Shown here: positions 8,882-17,765 of the stretch, piece after piece
Numbering within the stretch: the first letter of the stretch is position 1
Layout of the letters: each line of letters starts with the position of its first letter
Assembly: GCF_002902385.1 (NCBI RefSeq)
Contig: NZ_PPQH01000038.1
Span: forward strand, 1 to 36,827
Direction of reading: 5' to 3'
Length of the DNA: 36,827 nt
Source: Staphylococcus intermedius NCTC 11048
GTDB lineage: Bacteria > Bacillota > Bacilli > Staphylococcales > Staphylococcaceae
The notes under the pieces: model-generated
Databases searched by the model: none
Seen by the model: the letters and a program-made list of their open reading frames with translations, nothing else
What the model was told of the DNA's origin: nothing
Position numbers and translations under genes: made by a program

Positions 8882-8937
8882 TGTGTGGCTTAAAGTATAG
8901 GATGTTAGACATCTGAATGCTTTGAGCCCACATTTTT
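8882..8937 (+). promoter_or_regulatory. Long hairpin in the ktr leader, terminator or attenuator-like
   Basis: TGTG-GGCTTAAAG (8882-8895, one bulged T) pairs with CTTTGAGCCCACA (8920-8932), and a perfect inner hairpin GATGT-TAG-ACATC (8901-8913) fills the loop. TTTTTAATTT follows. It could end the cydAB transcript or act as a regulatory leader of the Ktr gene, whose start is only 32 bases away. Confidence 0.6.
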
Positions 8938-8964
8938 AATTTAACTTAATTCAGGAGGCCAAAA

Positions 8965-9624
8965 ATGGATAAAGAGTATGTAGTCATTGGTCTAGGTCGC
9001 TTCGGCGGTAGTATTGTAAGAGAATTGAACGCATTGGATATGGATGTCATGGCAATCGATAAAGATGAAAACCGTGTCGATGAATATAGTGATATTGCGA
9101 CACATGCCGTTGTGGCTGATACGACTGACGAAGCCGTTATGAAAAGTTTAGGTATCCGAAATTTTGATCACGTCATCGTGGCAATTGGAGAAAATATTCA
9201 AGCAAGCACGTTAACAACATTGATTCTTAAAGAGCTTGGTGTTAAAAAGGTGACGGCTAAAGCACAAAACGATTATCACGCCAAAATTTTAAATAAAATT
9301 GGTGCCGATACAGTTGTGCATCCTGAAAGAGACATGGGTCGCCGTATTGCACATAATGTGGCGAGTGCAACTGTGCTCGATTATTTAGAGCTTTCTGATG
9401 AACACTCCATTGTAGAAATTAAAGCGAGTGAAACGATGGCCGGACAAACACTTATCGATTTAGATATACGTGCGAAGTTTGGGATTAATATTATTGCGAT
9501 TAAAAGAGGCAAGGAAATCATCGTCGCACCCGATCCAGATATGGGATTAGAATTTGATGATATTTTAATTATGATTGGTCACGATAATGATTTAACACGT
9601 TTTGAAAAGAAAATGGCACATTAA
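8965..9624 (+). CDS. ktrA: Ktr potassium uptake regulatory (RCK) subunit
   Basis: This cytosolic subunit gates a Ktr-type potassium channel according to bound nucleotide. The 219-residue protein has an N-terminal RCK/TrkA-N Rossmann domain with the nucleotide motif GLGRFGG (residues 8-14) and an acidic strand end at AIDKD. A C-terminal RCK_C domain covers about 135-219. In S. aureus this protein binds cyclic di-AMP through RCK_C; it has been called both KtrA and KtrC in the literature, and the B. subtilis neighbour of rnjA is KtrC. No membrane KtrB/KtrD partner is encoded here. A good AGGAGG site precedes the ATG. Confidence 0.92.
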   Translation: MDKEYVVIGLGRFGGSIVRELNALDMDVMAIDKDENRVDEYSDIATHAVVADTTDEAVMKSLGIRNFDHVIVAIGENIQASTLTTLILKELGVKKVTAKAQNDYHAKILNKIGADTVVHPERDMGRRIAHNVASATVLDYLELSDEHSIVEIKASETMAGQTLIDLDIRAKFGINIIAIKRGKEIIVAPDPDMGLEFDDILIMIGHDNDLTRFEKKMAH

Positions 9625-9632
9625 TCATTGAG

Positions 9633-9664
9633 AAGTGGAATGGGGAGACTGTTCCGCTTTTTTG
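9633..9664 (+). terminator. Terminator of the ktr gene
   Basis: AAGTGGAAT pairs with GTTCCGCTT (two wobbles) around an eight- to nine-base loop and is followed by TTTTTT. Confidence 0.8.
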
Positions 9665-9897
9665 TGTTCATCGTGAGTGGTAAAACAGGCGATAGAGATA
9701 AATGTAATGTGCAAAATTAAGTGTACTTTTTTATTTTAATGCGTTATGATGTGAGCAGGGAGATTAAAAAAGTGTAAATTGATAATGACAAATGTGGCAT
9801 CCAACCATTTGTAGTCAGATCATCCACTATCCAAAGCGCTGATTTGAGTGATGTTTCGCCTTAAATTTTAAGAATATTTTGACAAAAGGTGATTACT

Positions 9898-10074
9898 ATG
9901 AATGTGATAAACTTTATAAGACTTGTAACGTTCCTCGTGTTGATTAGTTTTGTTGTTGTTTACTTTACGATGGGTTTTGAATGGTTAGGTCACATATTAA
10001 TTTGGATACTGCTCATTCTCACTTTAATTTTTCGACATTATAAAATTAAAGAAGACAAAAAGCATGGTTGGTAA
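9898..10074 (+). CDS. Small two-helix membrane protein, unknown function
   Basis: A 58-residue protein with two hydrophobic helices, roughly residues 7-26 and 29-48, and a basic tail ending KIKEDKKHGW. I do not recognise a family. ATG 9898 is preferred over the in-frame GTG at 9889 because AAAAGG (9884-9889) is eight bases upstream of it. Base use resembles its neighbours. The gene lies alone between the ktr terminator and a repeat-bearing gap before rnjA. The 5' region 9665-9890 shows no other frame worth calling. Confidence 0.6.
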   Translation: MNVINFIRLVTFLVLISFVVVYFTMGFEWLGHILIWILLILTLIFRHYKIKEDKKHGW

Positions 10075-10182
10075 TAGCGATCGATTGTTGTATAAATAAT
10101 CGACAAAGTTAGCGAAAATGGATAAAAAATCTCTCAAGTATAGGACGAACAACATCGCGCATTTCAGTCCTTACGCATAAAA

Positions 10183-10222
10183 AAACAGAGACGAAGACAT
10201 TATGTTTTTCTAGTCTCTGTTT
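10183..10222. terminator. Bidirectional terminator
   Basis: A perfect 10-bp inverted repeat AAACAGAGAC / GTCTCTGTTT encloses a 20-base loop. T runs lie on both sides: TTTCTATTT on the plus side and a seven-T run on the minus side. It can close both the small membrane protein gene and the rnjA transcript, although the latter ends about 370 bases away on the minus strand. Confidence 0.7.
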
Positions 10223-10279
10223 CTATTTATGGGCTAATATCTATGACTTAAGATTAAACCGTCGAAAAATAAGAATGTA

Positions 10280-10566
10280 TTGGACATAAATAATTAGATG
10301 CTATTGAGTTTATTCATTTAAACAACTTGCCCTAAGTGACTACATTTGATGTAAGGTTGCCCGGAAGGCTGAGACTCCTGAGGGATGAGCTGGTCCGGAA
10401 AATCCACTAACGCTTCAACAAATGTAACAGTTTAATCAAGCGTTAGTTAGTTGAAGGGCCAGCCCCTAGGAATGCGAAGCCATGAGGGCAATCAAAAACT
10501 AAAATGTTTGGAATAGGGCAAGTGAAACAAACGACAATATCAATAGCATCAAAAATTTTTATATCT
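10280..10566 (+). repeat. Modular intergenic repeat, copy A (short form)
   Basis: The element begins with TTGGACATAA (10280-10289) and ends in a degenerate partner near TTATATC. Inside it carries ACTTGCCCT ... AGGGCAAGT, GGTTGCCC ... GGGCAATC and the hairpin CACTAACGCTT / AAGCGTTAGT with an invariant loop containing AAATGTAACAGTTTAATC. It lacks the roughly 150-base central module with two extra hairpins that copies B and C have. Instead GCTGGTCC pairs with GGGCCAGC around the remaining hairpin. It fills most of the 10075-10591 gap; no reading frame of interest lies in it. Confidence 0.85.
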
Positions 10567-10591
10567 TATCCTCGTTTCCTTATTGATACAT

Positions 10592-12271
10592 CTATTTTTC
10601 GTTCACTTTCATAATGACAGGTAAAATCATTGGTTTACGTGCTGTTTTCTCAAACAAGTACGGTTGCAATGTTTCGATAATAGATGATTTCACTTGATGC
10701 CATTGAATATTTTCATTGTTATTCAATTTATAGATGACATCTTGCTTAATTTTCTTTTGTGCATCGTAAATGAGTTGACCAGATTCACGCATGTAGACAA
10801 AGCCGCGTGAAATAATGTCTGGGCCTGATAGCAATTGATTTTTGTTAAAGTCAATGCTGACGACGACAATCACTAGACCTTCTTCAGACAATAACTTACG
10901 GTCGCGAATGACAACATTACCGATATCACCAATACCGCTACCATCGACGAGCACATTACCTGATGGGATACGACCTGCTGTACGTGCACTGTCGCGTGTC
11001 AATGCTAATACGTCACCAATATCATGAATGAAGACATTTTCTTCTGGCACGCCACAATCGACACCCGTTTGACCGTGTGCTACGAGCATACGATACTCAC
11101 CGTGAATAGGTAAGAAGTATTTCGGTCTAATTAAGCGTAACATCAACTGTTGATCACCTTGAGAACCGTGACCAGACGTATGGATATTTGAAATCTTACT
11201 ATGAATGACTTCAGCACCCGCTTGATACAATGCATTGATTGTACGGTTAATGCTCTTCGTATTACCTGGGATAGGTGAAGAACTGAATACAACAGTATCT
11301 TCAGGTATGATTTTGATTTGTTTATGTGTTCCATTTGCGATACGTGATAACGCCGCCATCGGTTCACCTTGCGAGCCGGTACATAAAATTAATAATTCAT
11401 GTTTTGGAATGCTATTAATTTTGTTTGGTTCAACGAATGTTTCAGGGGGTGCTTTAATGTACCCCAACTCTGTTCCAATTTTGATATTGTTTTCCATCGA
11501 ACGACCAAACGTCACGATTTTACGGTTGTATTTCACTGCGGCTTCGACTGCTTGTTGAACACGATAAATGTTTGACGCGAAAGTCGCAAAAATAATACGT
11601 CCTGTACAATTACGGAAAATTTTATCTACGTTTTGACCCACTTCACGTTCACTCAATGTAAAGTCTGGCACAAGTGAATTGGTAGAGTCAGAAAGTAAGC
11701 AGAGTACGCCTTCATCACCAAGTTGCGCCATTTTACCAATGTTGGCTGGTGCGCCGACGGGTGTAAAGTCAAACTTAAAGTCACCGGTATGCACGATTTT
11801 ACCTTCAGGCGTATCGACAATCACACCGTATGCTTCAGGAATACTGTGTGTCGTCAAATAAAAACTGATTTTAAAATGTTTTGAGTCAATGACTGTATCT
11901 TCATCGATTTCAATCAGTTCTGCTTGACGTAATAAATGATGTTCTTCTAATTTATTACGAATTAAACCGAGTGCAAGTGGACCACTGTAGATCGGTACAT
12001 TAATCTTTTTGAGCAGGTAGGGCACACCACCGATATGATCTTCGTGACCATGTGTGATAATTAAACCTACAATTTTATCTTGATTTTGTTCAAGATACGT
12101 GTAGTCTGGAATGACATAATCGATACCAAGTAAATTATCATCGGGGAATTTAATTCCTGCATCAATGATTACAATTTCATCTTTATACTCGATGGCATAA
12201 GTGTTTTTACCGACTTCACCTAAACCACCTAACGCGTATATGCCAACTTCATTTTTTTGAAGTTGTTTCAT
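10592..12271 (-). CDS. rnjA: Ribonuclease J1
   Basis: RNase J1 is an endonuclease and 5'-to-3' exonuclease of the metallo-beta-lactamase/beta-CASP family, central to mRNA turnover and rRNA processing in Firmicutes. The 559-residue protein shows the zinc-binding HGHEDH at residues 74-79, a [11 protein letters not shown] segment with the metal-binding Asp, GSQGEP and the beta-[16 protein letters not shown]-terminal domain ends VIMKVNEK. It closely resembles S. aureus RNase J1, slightly shorter at the C-terminus. The start codon shares its A with the rpoY stop (TAATG), so rpoY and rnjA are translated together. Confidence 0.97.
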   Translation of the reverse strand: MKQLQKNEVGIYALGGLGEVGKNTYAIEYKDEIVIIDAGIKFPDDNLLGIDYVIPDYTYLEQNQDKIVGLIITHGHEDHIGGVPYLLKKINVPIYSGPLALGLIRNKLEEHHLLRQAELIEIDEDTVIDSKHFKISFYLTTHSIPEAYGVIVDTPEGKIVHTGDFKFDFTPVGAPANIGKMAQLGDEGVLCLLSDSTNSLVPDFTLSEREVGQNVDKIFRNCTGRIIFATFASNIYRVQQAVEAAVKYNRKIVTFGRSMENNIKIGTELGYIKAPPETFVEPNKINSIPKHELLILCTGSQGEPMAALSRIANGTHKQIKIIPEDTVVFSSSPIPGNTKSINRTINALYQAGAEVIHSKISNIHTSGHGSQGDQQLMLRLIRPKYFLPIHGEYRMLVAHGQTGVDCGVPEENVFIHDIGDVLALTRDSARTAGRIPSGNVLVDGSGIGDIGNVVIRDRKLLSEEGLVIVVVSIDFNKNQLLSGPDIISRGFVYMRESGQLIYDAQKKIKQDVIYKLNNNENIQWHQVKSSIIETLQPYLFEKTARKPMILPVIMKVNEK

Positions 12272-12486
12272 TATTGTGCGCGCTCCACATTAAAATGTTC
12301 TGATTGTTGTTCATACTCTAAATGTGCGCCCTCTAATTTAGTTATGAATTCAATATTGTAGTTGCGTTCTTTTAAATAACAACGAACTTGTTCTTCTGAT
12401 TGTGCTTCAACATAAATACTTTGAGTGTTTTCACGAACGATGACTTCATCGCGATTATGTTGATAAAAAACTTTAAAAATTGACAT
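12271..12486 (-). CDS. rpoY: RNA polymerase epsilon subunit RpoY
   Basis: RpoY (DUF1447) is the small auxiliary subunit of Firmicute RNA polymerase, structurally related to the phage inhibitor Gp2. The 71-residue product begins [15 protein letters not shown] and keeps the family pattern RENTQSxYVEAQ and [20 protein letters not shown]. The start at 12486 is chosen because GGAGGAAAAA lies just upstream and the family begins M-x-x-FKVFYQ. A longer in-frame start exists but would add nine residues ahead of the ribosome binding site. It is the first gene of the rpoY-rnjA unit. Confidence 0.93.
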   Translation of the reverse strand: MSIFKVFYQHNRDEVIVRENTQSIYVEAQSEEQVRCYLKERNYNIEFITKLEGAHLEYEQQSEHFNVERAQ

Positions 12487-12543
12487 ATATTTTTTCCTCC
12501 TAAGTTGGATCACTTATCTTTAATTGATTGATTTGCTTGGACT

Positions 12544-12572
12544 ATTGTAATGAAGAGTGAAAATAAAAAACA
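12544..12572 (-). promoter_or_regulatory. Candidate rpoY-rnjA promoter
   Basis: On the minus strand TGTTTT (12572-12567) and TACAAT (12549-12544) are spaced by 17 bases, 57 bases before the rpoY start. The gap 12487-12825 is otherwise a divergent promoter region with no clear frame. A TATAAT at about 12774-12779 with a weak ATGTGA 17 bases upstream may serve the plus-strand gene at 12826. Confidence 0.3.
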
Positions 12573-12825
12573 TGAATCGAATATGTATTTTTAAATATGT
12601 CTACATCATTCAATTCACCAGTCATTCACTGCTCATATTCAATATGTATAGCAGATATTAAATTTCCGTTCTCGATTGAGTGTATGGCTTGCACGCACAC
12701 AGCCCAGTTGGTTTTATTTTACATGATGTGATCGAATAAATAAAGTGGAATGTGATAAACTAAAGAGTATCTTATAATTAAATGAATACAACCTCATTTA
12801 AAATTCCCCGAAATAGGTGATGAAG

Positions 12826-13098
12826 ATGAAAAATGCGAGTCAATTACTAGAAGAAGTTAAAAATGAACGAAACCGGGAAGATAAGTTTTTGTACGAAATT
12901 CAATTTGAAGTAAGACGTAATGAAGTAACGATGTTTTTTGAATATGAAGAAGTTCAAACGACGACGCAAGAAGCGCATTATTTTAAAAGACATAATCATG
13001 ACCCTGAAATTTTGGATATTGAAACATTTGAAACACTTAAAAAGGCATTGGATGAAGAAGGCATTCGTTACAAACAACGTAGAGACATGTTTATGTAA
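12826..13098 (+). CDS. Small conserved-looking cytosolic protein, unknown function
   Basis: A 90-residue hydrophilic protein with no membrane segment or signal. It begins MKNASQLLEEVKNERNRED, has a central strand-rich part (FLYEIQFEVRRNEVTMFFEYE), and ends KQRRDMFM. I recall a similar small protein between rpoY and def in S. aureus, but no function. ATG 12826 is preferred over the upstream ATG at 12820 and GTG at 12817 because AGGTGA (12815-12820) has proper spacing only to 12826. It is divergent from rpoY-rnjA and followed by a terminator, so monocistronic. Confidence 0.75.
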   Translation: MKNASQLLEEVKNERNREDKFLYEIQFEVRRNEVTMFFEYEEVQTTTQEAHYFKRHNHDPEILDIETFETLKKALDEEGIRYKQRRDMFM

Positions 13099-13136
13099 CG
13101 TATCGGATGATTTGAATTGATATCAGAGCATAAAAA

Positions 13137-13171
13137 TGGCGGCAAAGGATGAACTTTACCGCTATTTTTAT
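13137..13171 (+). terminator. Terminator after the small protein gene
   Basis: GCGGCAAAG pairs with CTTTACCGC (one mismatch), followed by TATTTTTA, 40 bases after the stop. Confidence 0.75.
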
Positions 13172-13206
13172 ACCTTAAAATTGTGCAAATGAAAAAAGAA
13201 GGGAGG

Positions 13207-13645
13207 GGACATAAAAATTTTTGATGCTATTGATGCAATATTTTTGTTAAACTTGCCCTTTCGCTATGAAGTGTGTGTTTGATTGACTTCATGGCTTCCC
13301 TTTCCTAGGGGCTGGTCCTTCGACTAACTAACGCATGATTAAACTGTTACATTTGTTGAGGCGTTAGTGGATTCTGGGAGCAGTACAGAAATCTCATGTT
13401 CGACAAAGATTTCGTAGTACTGCCCCCGCAAGGCTGACTAGACTTCTCAAAAGCATCAGCATTGAGAAGTCAGACAGCTACTGCGATAAACATCATCCAC
13501 TATTAAAGTAAAGAAGGAACTGTTAGCAGTATGTATGCATACCCTCAGGAGTCTCAGCCTTCAGGCAATCTCACTCCAAATATAGGAAACAGAGGGCAAG
13601 TTAATGAAATGAATACAATCCATATCATCAATTTTTTATGTCTCA
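13207..13645 (-). repeat. Modular intergenic repeat, copy B (full form, inverted)
   Basis: This is the reverse complement of copy C in overall layout. Ends are GGACATAA (13207-13214) and TTATGTCTCA (13636-13645). Inner inverted pairs include ACTTGCCCT / GAGGGCAAGT. The two central hairpins are GACTTCTCAA / TTGAGAAGTC (13441-13471, 11-base loop) and GGGAGCAGTAC / GTACTGCCCCC (13376-13427) with an inner GAAATC / GATTTC. A variable 38-base insert around 13504-13541 has no counterpart in sequence in copy C. The element fills about half of the 13099-13921 gap. An apparent frame at 13531-13713 crosses its edge and is not a gene. Confidence 0.85.
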
Positions 13646-13921
13646 TTCATTCTCATTTTTCGACGATGTTATCATCAAAAATGGATATAAATCCATCAAT
13701 TGACATAGACTGAGATAACTCAATGTCCCAATCCCTCTAAACGATAAGCAAAATAAAAATATGAAATGTAAAATCAGATAAAGTCCATGATAGCAATTAA
13801 GAAAATCTAAAAGGGTTATCAATGAGAAGAATTGGGTTAAATATTTCAAGGTAAGACAATCAAAATTTTCATGTCCCGGTCTTAGTTTTCTTTATCATTT
13901 GCTTAATCCATTTTGTTCATA
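13646..13921. other. Gene-free AT-rich stretch before def
   Basis: No gene or clear terminator was found. The motif ATGTCCC occurs at 13723-13729 and 13871-13877, the same sequence (reverse GGGACAT) seen at the ends of repeats and in several other gaps of this window. Confidence 0.5.
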
Positions 13922-14473
13922 TTAAACTTCCATCGCACCTTTTTTAGGCTGCAATGGATGGTCTTGGTCGATATGATCGTAAAACAGTACGCCATTAAGA
14001 TGATCCAATTCATGCTGTACGACAATGGCTGCATAACCTTTTAAGCGTAAGTTTATTTCATTGCCATCGATGTCATAACCTTTAAGTTTGATGCGGTAGT
14101 GGCGATGAACGAGGCCTGGAATATCCTCATCCACACTCAAGCAACCTTCACCTGTTGGCAAGTATGCATCTTGAACACTATGGCTCACAATTTTTGGATT
14201 TACAATAGCAAAATCATATGAACGGCCTTCACCATCATCAGGTAAATAAACCGCAAACATGCGTTTCGGTACATTAATTTGAGGTGCCGCTAATCCAACA
14301 CCACTACGTAATTGATATTTTTCAGCAATTTCTGGGTCTTGACTATTTTTTAAAAACGTTTGCATATCTAATAAAGTTTGTCGTTCTTCTTCAGTTAATG
14401 GGAACTCCACTTCATTTGCTCTTTGGCGAAGTGTAGGATGTCCATCTCTTATAATATCTTTCATTGTTAACAT
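13922..14473 (-). CDS. def: Peptide deformylase
   Basis: Peptide deformylase removes the formyl group from the N-terminal methionine of new proteins, using a bound metal ion. The 183-residue product has the three family motifs in order: GVGLAAPQI near residue 58, EGCLSV near 110 with the metal-binding Cys, and QHELDHLNG near 153 with the two metal His residues and the catalytic Glu. The length and the insert between motifs fit the longer Gram-positive type 2 enzymes. ATG 14473 is chosen because AAGGTG lies seven bases upstream; an in-frame GTG at 14482 falls inside that site. Confidence 0.96.
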   Translation of the reverse strand: MLTMKDIIRDGHPTLRQRANEVEFPLTEEERQTLLDMQTFLKNSQDPEIAEKYQLRSGVGLAAPQINVPKRMFAVYLPDDGEGRSYDFAIVNPKIVSHSVQDAYLPTGEGCLSVDEDIPGLVHRHYRIKLKGYDIDGNEINLRLKGYAAIVVQHELDHLNGVLFYDHIDQDHPLQPKKGAMEV

Positions 14474-14718
14474 GTTTGACACCTTCCTTATTTTAATAAT
14501 ATATCAAAAAAATTCCATAAAGTGATAGTCGAAAACTTACAAAATAAAAATGTATAGAGACAGAATTTTAACATCTACTTTCAATACGCTTACGAAAGGT
14601 GGGGGTGTGCATTTGTTGGTGAATGATGTGAAACAGGACTAAAAATGTGCGAATGAATATTTGAATTATAGCGCTAATTTCATTAATATTACGAGTGACG
14701 GATAAGGAGGTCTCCAGA

Positions 14719-15351
14719 ATGAAATTTCAAAAAACAATTGGAGTAGCAGTTGCAGCAACATTTTTATTAGCAGGTTGTAGCAAAGATGGTGAACATATTG
14801 AAAAGTACAATGATGGACTAGAAAATATGCAAAAAGCTGAAGCGCCTATTCAAGACGTGAATAAAGAAATGAATAAGCTTGAAAAAGAAAAAGAAAAACT
14901 ATCAAAAGAAATTAGTGGTAAAAATATCGCTGAAGTGCAAGATAAAGTAGATCAGGTTCTCGATAATGCGGAAAAACGTGAAAAACAACTGAAAAAAGAA
15001 GTTGAAGCGATGAATAATTCTAAAAAAGCATTCGAAAAGGCAAAAGCAGCATCAAACCAAATTGAAGACGAAAATGATAAAAAAGAGTTTGATGAATTGA
15101 ATAAAGCCATTGAAGAAAAAAATAAGAAACATGACGCTTTTGTCAAAGGATATCAAGATGTCATCGATAAAGAAAAAGCATTATTCAGTTATTTTAAAGA
15201 AGAATCAGGTTCACAAGAGGAAGTAGACAAGCGTTCCAAAGCATTATCAGATGTTCAAAAAAATATGCAGAAAAAAATAGAGGACTATACGAAAGTAATA
15301 CGTAAAGTACAAACAGAAAAGCAAGACGTGGATGAAATCGCTAACAAATAA
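14719..15351 (+). CDS. ykyA: YkyA-family lipoprotein
   Basis: A 210-residue lipoprotein anchored on the outer face of the membrane. The signal peptide ends in the lipobox LAGC with the lipidated Cys at residue 20. The rest is extremely rich in Lys and Glu and is predicted as a long coiled coil (about 30-205). The gene order def-ykyA-pdhA matches B. subtilis, where YkyA is described as a putative cell-wall-binding lipoprotein; the function is not established. ATG 14719 follows AAGGAGG at 14705-14711. An upstream in-frame start would put eight charged residues before the signal peptide and was rejected. No T-rich terminator separates it from pdhA. Confidence 0.85.
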   Translation: MKFQKTIGVAVAATFLLAGCSKDGEHIEKYNDGLENMQKAEAPIQDVNKEMNKLEKEKEKLSKEISGKNIAEVQDKVDQVLDNAEKREKQLKKEVEAMNNSKKAFEKAKAASNQIEDENDKKEFDELNKAIEEKNKKHDAFVKGYQDVIDKEKALFSYFKEESGSQEEVDKRSKALSDVQKNMQKKIEDYTKVIRKVQTEKQDVDEIANK

Positions 15352-15442
15352 CTGTAACAGTTTGGAAGAAAAGGTATAACAGTTGCCTCTACTGTTGCCG
15401 TATCAAGTGTTACAGAACTTTGGTAAAACTGTTTAACAGTTC
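15350..15442 (+). promoter_or_regulatory. Cluster of AACTGTT/AACAGTT inverted repeats upstream of pdhA (candidate operator)
   Basis: Three inverted repeats of one half-site lie in 93 bases: AACTGT-A-ACAGTT (15350-15362), AACAGT-N7-ACTGTT (15378-15396) and the perfect AACTGTT-T-AACAGTT (15427-15441), which covers the -35 of the pdhA promoter. TGTTACAG (about 15409-15416) is a further partial match. I do not recognise a regulator with this site. Confidence 0.55.
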
Positions 15443-15461
15443 TTATATTTTGTGTTATACT
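15433..15461 (+). promoter_or_regulatory. pdhA promoter
   Basis: TTAACA (15433-15438), a 17-base spacer and TATACT (15456-15461) form a near-consensus sigma-A promoter 54 bases before the pdhA start. Its -35 lies inside the third AACTGTT-T-AACAGTT palindrome. Confidence 0.7.
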
Positions 15462-15463
15462 AG

Positions 15464-16627
<1,164 letters not shown>

Positions 16628-16630
16628 GCC

Positions 16631-17608
16631 ATGGCACAAATGACAATGGTTCAAGCGATTAACAACGCGTTAGCAACTGAACTTAAAAATGACGAAAACA
16701 CTTTGTTATTTGGTGAAGACGTTGGTGTTAACGGTGGTGTATTCCGTGTAACTGAGGGATTACAAAAAGAATTCGGTGAAGACCGTGTATTTGATACACC
16801 TTTAGCTGAATCAGGTATCGGTGGTTTAGCATTAGGTCTTTCAACTCAAGGATACCGTCCAATTATGGAAGTCCAATTCTTAGGTTTCGTATTTGAAGTA
16901 TTCGATTCTGTTGCAGGACAAATCGCACGTCATCGTTTCCGTTCAGGTAACTCAAAAGTAGCACCAGTTACAGTTCGTGCGCCATTCGGTGGTGGTGTAC
17001 ATACACCAGAATTGCACGCTGATAACTTAGAAGGTATTTTAGCACAATCACCAGGTTTAAAAGTGGTGATTCCATCTGGTCCATACGACGCAAAAGGTTT
17101 ATTAATCGAAAGTATCCGTAGCAATGATCCAGTTGTTTATTTAGAGCACATGAAATTATACCGTTCATTCCGTGAAGAAGTACCTGAAGAAGAGTACACA
17201 ATTGAAATCGGTAAAGCAAACGTTAAACGTGAAGGTACTGACTTAACAATCATCACATACGGTGCGATGGTTCAAGAGTCAATGAAAGCTGCTGAAGAAC
17301 TTGAAAAAGACGGTTACTCTGTTGAAGTGATTGACTTACGTACAGTTCAACCATTAGACGTTGATACACTTGTAAAATCAACTGAAAAAACTGGCCGTGT
17401 TGTTGTTGTTCAAGAAGCACAAAAACAAGCGGGTGTAGGTGCAAATGTTGTCGCTGAATTATCAGAACGTGCGATTCTTTCATTAGAAGCACCAATCGGA
17501 CGTGTTGCAGCACCAGATACAATTTATCCATTTACACAAGCTGAGAACGTTTGGTTACCAAACAAAACGGACATCGTAGAACAAGCGAAGAAAACTTTAG
17601 AATTTTAA
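16631..17608 (+). CDS. pdhB: Pyruvate dehydrogenase E1 component, beta subunit
   Basis: E1-beta completes the thiamine-dependent active site of PDH. The 325-residue length is standard. Recognisable parts are [19 protein letters not shown] near residue 26, [15 protein letters not shown] near 57, and the C-terminal transketolase domain with DLRTVQPLD near 237. The ribosome binding site AAGGAG lies within the end of pdhA, so the pair is coupled. A structured 157-base gap follows before pdhC. Confidence 0.97.
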   Translation: MAQMTMVQAINNALATELKNDENTLLFGEDVGVNGGVFRVTEGLQKEFGEDRVFDTPLAESGIGGLALGLSTQGYRPIMEVQFLGFVFEVFDSVAGQIARHRFRSGNSKVAPVTVRAPFGGGVHTPELHADNLEGILAQSPGLKVVIPSGPYDAKGLLIESIRSNDPVVYLEHMKLYRSFREEVPEEEYTIEIGKANVKREGTDLTIITYGAMVQESMKAAEELEKDGYSVEVIDLRTVQPLDVDTLVKSTEKTGRVVVVQEAQKQAGVGANVVAELSERAILSLEAPIGRVAAPDTIYPFTQAENVWLPNKTDIVEQAKKTLEF

Positions 17609-17636
17609 TTGAGTAACTTTTGAGAAGAATGGAGAA

Positions 17637-17742
17637 CAGAACACTGTAACATCAGTTTCTGTCCCACACCCCTGCATATGGAGAATGAAATGATTTTTCG
17701 TTTCTTCTCCTATATGTGTGTAAACAAAGTATTGTTTATAAT
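17637..17742 (+). promoter_or_regulatory. Structured pdhB-pdhC spacer: tandem hairpins and an operator-like palindrome
   Basis: Hairpin 1 is CAGAACACTG / CAGTTTCTG (17637-17661, one bulge). Hairpin 2 pairs 17675-17690 with 17701-17716: CATAT, GGAGAA and GAAA pair with TTTC, TTCTCC and ATATG, about 15 bp with two bulges and no T run after it. A perfect palindrome TAAACAA-AGTA-TTGTTTA (17721-17738) overlaps a -10-like TATAAT (17737-17742). This could be an RNA processing or attenuation site plus an internal, regulated pdhC promoter. Confidence 0.5.
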
Positions 17743-17765
17743 TTAATTATTTAGGAGGAAAGAAC

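Noticed and set aside
8820..8964. A cyclic di-AMP (ydaO) riboswitch before the ktr gene.
   Set aside because: The leader is too short and lacks the conserved ydaO sequence blocks; only a nested hairpin is visible.
10280..13645. CRISPR array or IS element as explanation of the repeats.
   Set aside because: Copies are few, long, far apart and in both orientations with internal hairpins; no transposase frame or spacer pattern is present.
13531..13713. A 60-codon frame near the edge of repeat copy B.
   Set aside because: It crosses the boundary of a non-coding repeat, and the matching part of copies A and C is not open in the same way.
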